Source: Acinetobacter kyonggiensis (GTDB taxonomy: Bacteria > Pseudomonadota > Gammaproteobacteria > Pseudomonadales > Moraxellaceae). Taken from it: a DNA stretch of 64,000 nt. The notes below the pieces were generated by a model that saw nothing but the letters and a program-made list of their open reading frames with translations, searched no databases and was not told the DNA's origin. Position numbers and translations under genes: made by a program. The stretch is taken from NCBI RefSeq assembly GCF_900107285.1, contig NZ_FNPK01000013.1:1-64000 (forward strand), written 5' to 3'. Positions within the stretch are counted from its first letter, which is position 1, and every line of letters starts with the position of its first letter. Below are positions 54,362 through 60,805 of the stretch, one piece after another.

Positions 54362-54704
54362 AAAAAGCCCCTGATTTAGGGAATACCAGCCAGTTAAGAA
54401 ATTGACTGGCTTTTTTATTTTAAATTCATGCTGTTATTCGATACGCGTAACTGTCATCCGCAACTGTTCGAGGCAAGACTACTTTGAAACAGTAAGGTTT
54501 CTGAGATTAATTGATTAGTAAAAGGTATTTGACGAGTTTTGCGGATGACAAATGCCTTTGGTTACTTTGGGCTTATCCAAAGTAATAAATGAGCTTCCAG
54601 TATTTGATTTAAAAATATAAGACTCCGTCGTGAATAACTAAAAAGCTAAGGACTTTATTTCTAAAACCCTTAACTGACTGGCATTACCTCATTTAGAGGG
54701 GCTT
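54362..54704 (+). terminator. AEC-gene terminator split by an insertion
   Basis: Left arm AAGCCCCT (54365-54372) and right arm AGGGGCTT (54697-54704) would pair around a GATTTAG loop if the element at 54380-54686 and one target copy were removed. The element brings its own hairpin GCCAGT/ACTGGC (about 54389-54410) followed by TTTTTT in the forward direction. Confidence 0.7.
54380..54686 (-). mobile_element. MITE-like element, family 2, copy B (307 bp)
   Basis: Reverse-oriented relative to copy A at 28196-28544. Flanking direct repeats are CCTGATTTAG (54370-54379) and CCTCATTTAG (54687-54696), one mismatch in ten. Terminal inverted repeats match copy A (TAATGCCAGTCAGTTAAG at the right end, AATACCAGCCAGTTAAG complementary version at the left). 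Large blocks are nearly identical to copy A, for example the strand reading AGTTATTCACGACGGAGTCT. It lacks the palindromic centre of copy A, having a different roughly 30-bp stretch instead. No ORF. Confidence 0.8.
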
Positions 54705-54737
54705 AATTAATTTAGCTGTTTTATGGGTTGAGACGCT

Positions 54738-55544
54738 TTAGCTTTTCTTTTCAGCTTTTGGCGGGTTTTTTGCTGTTTCAGCAATCATTTTATCCACCAC
54801 CGCTAAAGACTCTTTTGCCTGAGGCACATTTTCTTTTGCTAGCGCCGAGAAAATCTTTTTCGCTTCTACAAGATTTTGTGGAACGATCTTACCATTGGTA
54901 AACATATTGCCGACAGCCATCAATGCTGGAATATAGCCGTTTTGTGCTAAGTCCTGCATGCCTTTTAAGCCTTGTTTAATTGATGCTTCATTTTTAGTTT
55001 TAAAGCCTAAACTAATGTCATATAAGGCTTTAGCATGGATTGCCTGATAGTTATCCTTTTTAATTAAAGGGTCTAACTTTTGCAATGCCAATTTATCTGA
55101 TGCAGGCGTACCTTCAGCAAAAAGCAAAACGGCTAAATCGACAGTAGCATCATCAAAACCTTGTTTAGATGCTTTTTCTAAATACTGTTTGGCTTTATTG
55201 ATGTCTTGTTTAAGACCCAAAGTACCCGCCATATAGTTTTTGCCTAATACATAGTTGGCAACAGGGTAGCCTTTATTGGCAGACTCTTCGTATAGCTTGA
55301 TCGCCTTTTTTTCATCTTTGGCGGTGCCTTGACCTGTTTGCGTGAGGTAACCTAAATTATAGATGGCCTGCGGGTTGCCCGTTTTTGCTAATTTATCCAG
55401 TTCTTGATATGCGCCCTTCATATCCTTGGCTTTGACCATGGTTTCAATTTTGGCAAAGGCAGGGTCGATAGATGTTTTTGCCGTTTCTGCCAAAGCAAAA
55501 TTTGAAGATAATGCGATGATACTAGCAAGTATGATTTTTTTCAT
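54738..55544 (-). CDS. Secreted SEL1-like repeat protein
   Basis: 268 aa with a signal peptide (I-I-L-A-S-I-I-A-L-S-S-N-F-A-L-A). Several SEL1 repeats follow, e.g. A-I-Y-N-L-G-Y-L-T-Q-T-G-Q-G-T near 60-74 and A-N-Y-V-L-G-K-N-Y-M-A-G-T near 96-108, then weaker helical repeats to about 250 and a lysine-rich tail. Such proteins are helical scaffolds in the periplasm. The partner is unknown. Converges with the AEC gene across copy B of the mobile element. Confidence 0.88.
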   Translation of the reverse strand: MKKIILASIIALSSNFALAETAKTSIDPAFAKIETMVKAKDMKGAYQELDKLAKTGNPQAIYNLGYLTQTGQGTAKDEKKAIKLYEESANKGYPVANYVLGKNYMAGTLGLKQDINKAKQYLEKASKQGFDDATVDLAVLLFAEGTPASDKLALQKLDPLIKKDNYQAIHAKALYDISLGFKTKNEASIKQGLKGMQDLAQNGYIPALMAVGNMFTNGKIVPQNLVEAKKIFSALAKENVPQAKESLAVVDKMIAETAKNPPKAEKKS

Positions 55545-55855
55545 AGTATTAAAAACCTTTTATAAACATGCACATAATTCCATTTATGTGTTTATGGGGT
55601 ATAGGGAAGACTCAAGTACAACATCATAAGTTTAATTATGTGAATGTAAATATATGATTTGTGTATTGCAATAAAATTTCGTAGCTATTTGCATAATGAA
55701 TGTTAAATCAGTGTGAAGAAATGTTCACTTTTGCTTGAAAGCTTAAGTTAAAAATTGAAGTTTAATCTGCTTAGGTCAAATGAGTATCAGAATGAACTTT
55801 GCTTTTTAGCCAATTTTTGTTTAAATCTCGGTTGAATTTTATAGCGAGTAGATCC
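55545..55855. other. Intergenic, AT-rich, no gene seen
   Basis: About 310 bp between divergent SEL1-like and small-protein genes. No ORF with a ribosome site, hairpin or repeat was found; promoters of both genes are expected here. Confidence 0.45.
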
Positions 55856-56101
55856 ATGTTCATTAAAGGTATTAAGCGTAACTATTTAAAAGTAAGTCAG
55901 GATGAATCTATTGCTGATGAAGATAAGATTGATGCGTTATTAATGAAATTGGGTGCGGAATTTTTAGTGAGTAAAGAAGATCGGGTCTATATTTTTGAAA
56001 AAGACGGTCATACTGCAAAATTTGATGCAAAGCATGCACGTGCTTTTCATTTTAAAGATTATGTGATTAAAGATATGAATAAGTTGTTTCATAATTTTTA
56101 A
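55856..56101 (+). CDS. Small protein of unknown function
   Basis: 81 aa from ATG 55856. It is charged (many K, D, E) with a short hydrophobic strand L-M-K-L-G-A-E-F-L-V and a Y-I-F-E-K-D-G turn, so it is probably a soluble cytoplasmic alpha/beta protein. The ribosome site is weak (GCGAG ten bases upstream). I recognise no family. It is followed by degraded DNA, so it may mark the left edge of the accessory stretch. Confidence 0.6.
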   Translation: MFIKGIKRNYLKVSQDESIADEDKIDALLMKLGAEFLVSKEDRVYIFEKDGHTAKFDAKHARAFHFKDYVIKDMNKLFHNF

Positions 56102-56129
56102 TAGACGTAATTTTCTATTTTTAAAAGTA

Positions 56130-56340
56130 TTAAGTTAAATGTGTGCTCATTGAAAGTTTGAGAATTTCAATGAGTTCTTCATCCATATAATGATAATCGT
56201 CAGGAATATCTAGAACAATAATTGTCTTGTGTTTCAATTGCTTTGAAAATTTTTCCTGCAAATTTTATTTGTGTTTGTATTCCATCACCGCAATCAGATC
56301 TGCCCAAACAATATCTTTGGCTGACACTAGAGTTTTGCCT
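56130..56340 (-). pseudogene. Remnant of a low-molecular-weight protein-tyrosine-phosphatase-like gene
   Basis: On the reverse strand one frame reads L-V-S-A-K-D-I-V-W-A-D-L-I-A-V-M-E-Y-K-H-K, then TAA (56265-56267), then continues in the same frame through K-T-I-I-V-L-D-I-P-D-D-Y-H-Y-M-D to a natural stop at 56130. This is the C-terminal two-thirds of the small predicted protein-tyrosine phosphatase family (COG4551 type; the A-K-D-I-V-W-A-D and D-I-P-D-D-Y motifs). The N-terminal catalytic C-x5-R loop is absent. One in-frame stop and loss of the 5' part make it non-functional. Confidence 0.72.
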
Positions 56341-56513
56341 ATTTACTGGTTTCCGCTGAGCGTGTGTGTATCCAAAGCCAACGCAAAATCGTTCCCTTGC
56401 GTGGCAGTACCACTCAGGACTACGCCATTGGTTACGGCTACAGATAAATAGGTAGTTAATGGTGATTCCTCAAAATTTTGATTGTTTTCATTGATCTGTC
56501 TGAATGTTTTTTA
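56341..56513 (-). pseudogene. Second unidentified coding remnant abutting the phosphatase remnant
   Basis: A reverse-strand frame without ATG reads about 54 codons to a TAA at 56343-56345, with V-A-V-T-N-G-V-V-L-S-G-T-A-T-Q-G and D-T-H-T-L-S-G. It looks protein-like (beta-rich, Ig-like or surface-protein composition) and is joined exactly where the phosphatase homology stops, suggesting a deletion junction near 56340. Family unknown. 56514-56606 holds nothing else recognisable. Confidence 0.35.
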
Positions 56514-56606
56514 ACTTAAAGCATTTGGCTATGTACTCTTCATTCAAATTATATAACATAAAATTGAAGGCTCTTTTTCCTAAGATTAATTGAGGCATAT
56601 TCAAAT

Positions 56607-57785
56607 ATGATAAAAATACTGTCAATCTTATTTATAAGTTTAGTTTGTTCAATGACAAGTTTAGCAGGGCAGCCAAAACTTGTTCCTCATGCAGTAAACT
56701 TGAAAAACGGGACGCATTTTTCTTTAAATCTCCCGCCAAATTACGAAATCATTCCAGCGGCAGAGGGCTTAAAGCGAGTTCGTTTTTTCGCCAAATCCCC
56801 CGAGGGCAGAATGTTTATCACGGATATGCACGATTTGACCGACAATAAAAAAGGCATCGTTTATATTCTGGATGAATGGAATGCTGAAACGGGTCAATTC
56901 GGAAAAATCATTCCTTATATGACAGGCTTAAAGAATCCAAATTCAGTCCAGTTTTATACCGACTCTGAAGGACAAGATTGGTTATATTTAGCTGAAACCC
57001 ACCAACTCACCCGACGAAAATTTACCCAAGGTGAAATTAAACCCACGAGTAAAGCCGAAGTTTTGGCTACCTTTCCTGATTACGGTTTAAGCTATAAATA
57101 TGGTGGCTGGCATCTAACGCGGACGATCGAAGTCGGTGGAAACGGGAAAATTTATGTTTCAGTTGGATCAAGTTGCAATGCTTGCACCGAGAAAGAAAAA
57201 GTTCGAGCGACCGTTTTAGAAATGAATCCTGACGGTTCGGAACAAAAGATTTTCGCCAAAGGCTTGCGCAATGCAGTCGGTTTGAAATGGATCGGTAAAT
57301 TTTTATTTGCCACCAATCAAGGCGTTGATCATTTGGGTCATAATCAACCGAATGAAACTTTTTATGCACTGAAACGTGATGCAGATTATGGTTGGGCTTC
57401 GTGTTATTCGTCGAATGGTAAAATTTTTGCAGATCCAAAATTCAAACGTCCGTCAGGTTGTAAAAATGTGTTGCCTCCCTATGCCTATTTCCCTGCGCAT
57501 TCATCGGCGCTTGGCTTTGATTATTTTGATCAGACAAGTACTGATGACATGATCAAAAATTCTTTTTTAGTTGCTTTGCATGGTTCAACTGATGCATCGA
57601 TTGGTCATGGGTACAAAATTGTGATTATGCGTAAAGGACAAAAACTACAGACATTTATGGATGGATTTTTAGTGGGTAAAACTGTGTATGGCCGCCCTTG
57701 TGATATCTATCGAATTGATGATCAATCATTCTATTTTTCAGATGATCAGGGAGGGGTGGTTTATTATGTAAAGAGGAAAGATTAG
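56607..57785 (+). CDS. Secreted GSDH-type sugar/sorbosone dehydrogenase-like protein
   Basis: 392 aa with a signal peptide (I-L-S-I-L-F-I-S-L-V-C-S-M-T-S-L-A-G). The mature part is a six-bladed propeller of the glucose/sorbosone dehydrogenase family: F-F-A-K-S-P-E-G-R-M-F-I-T-D (about 67-80), G-K-I-Y-V-S-V-G-S-S-C-N-A-C with a likely disulphide, and K-G-L-R-N-A-V-G-L-K-W. Relatives use PQQ or pyranose substrates in the periplasm, but many are of unknown activity. No operon partner; flanked by remnants upstream and a defence-like pair downstream. Confidence 0.85.
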   Translation: MIKILSILFISLVCSMTSLAGQPKLVPHAVNLKNGTHFSLNLPPNYEIIPAAEGLKRVRFFAKSPEGRMFITDMHDLTDNKKGIVYILDEWNAETGQFGKIIPYMTGLKNPNSVQFYTDSEGQDWLYLAETHQLTRRKFTQGEIKPTSKAEVLATFPDYGLSYKYGGWHLTRTIEVGGNGKIYVSVGSSCNACTEKEKVRATVLEMNPDGSEQKIFAKGLRNAVGLKWIGKFLFATNQGVDHLGHNQPNETFYALKRDADYGWASCYSSNGKIFADPKFKRPSGCKNVLPPYAYFPAHSSALGFDYFDQTSTDDMIKNSFLVALHGSTDASIGHGYKIVIMRKGQKLQTFMDGFLVGKTVYGRPCDIYRIDDQSFYFSDDQGGVVYYVKRKD

Positions 57786-57898
57786 TCTTATTCCTATCAT
57801 TTCAACTATAGGAATAAGTTGTTTCAGGAATGTTTTTGAATGTTTATATGCTTTCAGATAGACTAAATTTATATTTCTAAAGATGTTAAGGCAACACT

Positions 57899-59305
57899 AT
57901 GCTTGAAAGCATTTGGATCGAAAATTTTAAAAGCTATAAAACTGGTCAAACATTACCTTTAGCACCGATCACTTTAATGATTGGCGCAAATGCTTCTGGT
58001 AAGTCAAATGCGATTGAAGCTTTTCGCTTTTTAAGTTGGTTTGCTGGCGGTGAAAAGCTTTCTACGATTCAAAATAGAATAAATGATTCAGAAAAAATAT
58101 TTCGTGGAGAGATAAGGGATTTATTTTGTAAGGATGAGGATATATTTGGTTTAGGCGCTTCACTTTCAAAAAATTTGATTGCTAATTTTGAAAATTGGAA
58201 TTTTTCTATAGAATTAAATAACTTTGAAAATTTAAAAGTGAAAAGTGAGGAACTTATTTTAAGAAATAATCAAGAAAAGTTCTTTGAGATTAGTGAAAAT
58301 AGTAATGCTTTTAAGCCTTTATTTAGTTCAAATCCTGCGACTTTGATTGCTAATGAATTTATTTCTCAAAACAAACTTTTTATTCCAAAATTTCAAAGAA
58401 ATGGAATCTTAATAGATGAGTTATCATCTAATGTAGATAGTGATAGTTCAGTATTAAAAATTGTTGATAATATAGTTGATGAGCAACTCAAACCTTATTT
58501 AGAAGATAAAGATAATATCAATCATTCTGATGCACTTATGCTAAATATTGACTTTTTATTAATGAGAGGCATTTTTTCTGTTTTTGTTTCTTTTTATGAC
58601 TTTATACCATCAGAAATGCGTAAGGAAAGTGCTATTAGTAGTCGATTACGTCAAAATGGTCAAAACTTATCTGGGGTTTTATATAAGTTATGGGAAAATA
58701 AAGAAATTGACTATAAAGCTGATATTTTAAAATTTATTAGTAGCTTACCTGAGCAAGATTTTAAAGGGTTAAAATTTTATAAAGATCATCGTGATCGTAT
58801 TGAATTGGCATTAATTGAAAATTTTGGTGGTAAAGAACAAGAGTGGAGCATTGAATTACTTTCGGATGGAACATTACGCATTTTAGGTATTGCAGCTGCA
58901 ATATTATCTGCCCCAAATGGTTCAACGATAGTTATTGAAGAAATTGACAATGGAATACATCCGTCGAGAGCAAAATATTTATTAGAAACAATGTTTTATT
59001 TTGCGGAAAAGAAAAAATTAAGATTATTATTGTCCACTCATAATCCTGCATTAATGGATGCTTTGCCAGATAAAGCTTTGGGTGATGTTGTATTTGCTTA
59101 TCGTGACCCTAAAGAAGGTGATAGTAGGTTAGTTCGGCTATCAGATTTAGATGATTATGTCGGCTTAGTCTCACAAGGGCCTTTAGGTGAATTAGTCACT
59201 CAAGGAATTGTCGACCGTTTTGTAAAAAATCCAATTTCAAAAGAAGATAAAAGGCAAAAAGCACTTTCTTGGTTAAATGAAATGCGTGGAGCATCAAATG
59301 AGTAG
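57899..59305 (+). CDS. AAA ATPase of a two-gene ATPase/PIN module
   Basis: 468 aa. AAA_15/AAA_21 (SMC/OLD-like) ATPase: I-E-N-F-K-S-Y then Walker A G-A-N-A-S-G-K-S (29-36), a long AT-rich, poorly conserved middle (about 60-300), signature-like L-L-S-D-G-T-L-R-I-L (about 319-328), Walker B T-I-V-I-E-E-I-D (about 342-349) and H-loop S-T-H-N-P (about 379-383). There is no C-terminal TOPRIM nuclease as in OLD proteins; the tail has L-G-E-L-V-T-Q-G. AAGG precedes the ATG. The stop overlaps the PIN-gene start. Base composition is visibly more AT-rich than its neighbours. Confidence 0.85.
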   Translation: MLESIWIENFKSYKTGQTLPLAPITLMIGANASGKSNAIEAFRFLSWFAGGEKLSTIQNRINDSEKIFRGEIRDLFCKDEDIFGLGASLSKNLIANFENWNFSIELNNFENLKVKSEELILRNNQEKFFEISENSNAFKPLFSSNPATLIANEFISQNKLFIPKFQRNGILIDELSSNVDSDSSVLKIVDNIVDEQLKPYLEDKDNINHSDALMLNIDFLLMRGIFSVFVSFYDFIPSEMRKESAISSRLRQNGQNLSGVLYKLWENKEIDYKADILKFISSLPEQDFKGLKFYKDHRDRIELALIENFGGKEQEWSIELLSDGTLRILGIAAAILSAPNGSTIVIEEIDNGIHPSRAKYLLETMFYFAEKKKLRLLLSTHNPALMDALPDKALGDVVFAYRDPKEGDSRLVRLSDLDDYVGLVSQGPLGELVTQGIVDRFVKNPISKEDKRQKALSWLNEMRGASNE

Positions 59306-59783
59306 TATTTGTTTGATTGATACGAGCATTCTTTTAAATATTTTAGATGTACCAAATAGGAATAATGAACGAGAAGAAATCTGGGAAAAGTTTTACGAAT
59401 ATATTGATTTAGACTGTAGTTTTATTATTCCGATGGCTGTTGTGATTGAAACAGGAAATCATATTGCTCAAAATGGTGATGGAAATACTCGACGTGAAGT
59501 TGCTGAAAGATTTGTTGAAACGTTAGAAAAAACATTTACTGGCGAAGCTCCATTTCGCATAGCGGATTGGGATACTCAAGAAAAAATTAGAGAATGGTTA
59601 CATGAGTTTCCAGCACATGCTCAGCGTAATAAATCGCCTACAAGGACTAGCGAAGGAACTAGTTTTGGAGATTTAAGCATAATCAAAGAGTTCGAAAAAA
59701 GTTGCTCAAAGTTTTCAATGAGTGAAATTTTTATTTGGTCATTAGATGATGATTTAAAAGCATATCATCAAAAACAATCTTAA
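59298..59783 (+). CDS. PIN-like nuclease, partner of the AAA ATPase
   Basis: 161 aa from ATG 59298, overlapping the ATPase gene by 8 bp. The PIN-fold acidic residues can be placed: D8 in C-L-I-D-T-S, E51 in V-V-I-E-T-G-N, D125 in S-F-G-D-L-S-I-I, and D150-D152 in I-W-S-L-D-D-D-L. PIN domains are metal-dependent RNases and occur as toxins or effectors. No antitoxin-like gene is adjacent, so the ATPase is the probable controller. Assignment rests on motif placement only. Confidence 0.75.
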   Translation: MSSICLIDTSILLNILDVPNRNNEREEIWEKFYEYIDLDCSFIIPMAVVIETGNHIAQNGDGNTRREVAERFVETLEKTFTGEAPFRIADWDTQEKIREWLHEFPAHAQRNKSPTRTSEGTSFGDLSIIKEFEKSCSKFSMSEIFIWSLDDDLKAYHQKQS

Positions 59784-59809
59784 AAACTAGCCCTCAAAAT
59801 TGAGGGCTA
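59781..59809 (-). terminator. ygfZ terminator
   Basis: A 9-bp stem TAGCCCTCA/TGAGGGCTA (59788-59796, 59801-59809) with an AAAT loop; on the reverse strand it is followed by GTTTTTAAG. It also lies just after the PIN gene. Confidence 0.85.
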
Positions 59810-59821
59810 ACTTGAAAAATA

Positions 59822-60544
59822 TTACTGCGGACGAGCCACATCACCATTTAAACTTTCAGGTAAAGCTAAAATGGTTAAGCCCAGTTCTTCAAGTGCGGCA
59901 GGTTTTGCCACAACCAATGCTTTGTAACCACCATCAATGGCAATACTGTTGACGATTTGGATATCCTTATTCAATTGAGTTGCAGGGGCAGGAACATCAC
60001 CTGTACCTTGAACAAGGTGCAACCAACTTTTTGGTTTTGCCTTAAACCAAAGACGCGCAATAATTTCCTGACCAATATAGCAGCCCTTGTCATAATGCAC
60101 GCCTTCACGCTGATGCAATCGCAATTCTTGCGGTTGAAACAGTTCCGCAGTGGTTGCCGAAATCCAAGCTTGACCTGCTTCAATCGCTTGCAGTTGCCAT
60201 ACATTAACATCTGTTTCAGTCGGGCTAAAATCAGTGCTGTCATCATTTAAAGTGGGGAAAACCTGTGCCGCTTGTTCCAATTTCATCTTAGAAAATGCAC
60301 CAAATTTTTTAATATGTTTGGCAAATTCTTCACTTTGATCTTGTGTTGTGACAATTTCAAAACTTTCAGGATTAAGCTTTGTTAACCATAAACCAAACTG
60401 AATCCGACCTTTTAAACTACAGATCGCGGTATAGCGCGTCACGTTCTCAGCCAAAGCTGCAACGTTGAGAGTGACTTGTCCTTGCAGGAATTTTTGTGCA
60501 TCCACACCGTTTAGTGTGAATGAGGAAAAAGCTAAATTGCTCAT
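59822..60544 (-). CDS. ygfZ: Folate-binding protein YgfZ (Fe-S cluster maintenance)
   Basis: 240 aa. The YgfZ signature K-G-C-Y-I-G-Q-E-I (about 154-162) with its conserved Cys is present, and the GcvT-like N-terminal half starts L-N-G-V-D-A-Q-K-F-L-Q-G-Q-V-T. YgfZ uses tetrahydrofolate in repair or assembly of certain Fe-S enzymes. It is shorter than the E. coli protein, as in other Acinetobacter. GAGCG precedes the ATG. Aconitase-type acnD, an Fe-S enzyme, is divergent to it. Confidence 0.92.
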   Translation of the reverse strand: MSNLAFSSFTLNGVDAQKFLQGQVTLNVAALAENVTRYTAICSLKGRIQFGLWLTKLNPESFEIVTTQDQSEEFAKHIKKFGAFSKMKLEQAAQVFPTLNDDSTDFSPTETDVNVWQLQAIEAGQAWISATTAELFQPQELRLHQREGVHYDKGCYIGQEIIARLWFKAKPKSWLHLVQGTGDVPAPATQLNKDIQIVNSIAIDGGYKALVVAKPAALEELGLTILALPESLNGDVARPQ

Positions 60545-60805
60545 TTATCGCTCACCAATACTGAATCTAATACTAAAGAATTAGCCTGATTTTCCACTAT
60601 TTTGCAGAAAAAAGCACATTTAGAGTAAATATTAAAAAATATATGTAACCAAGTATTTCAAAAACCCCTGTTTTTATATCTAACTATATGAAATATATAC
60701 GATTTGGGAAATGGCTTTTTGAAAGCGTACAATGCCTACGAACCGATTGTGACTAGTCATCAAAAAAACATGCAGTAAAAAAATGAGTCAAGAGGCAAGT
60801 ACGCT

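Noticed and set aside
56227..56451. 74-codon forward frame
   Set aside because: It is antisense to the phosphatase-like remnant and the adjoining remnant, which are recognisable or more protein-like; no ribosome site.
57899..59305. ATPase as an OLD-family nuclease or complete Gabija GajA
   Set aside because: The C-terminal TOPRIM domain needed for those assignments is absent; the protein ends soon after the H-loop region.
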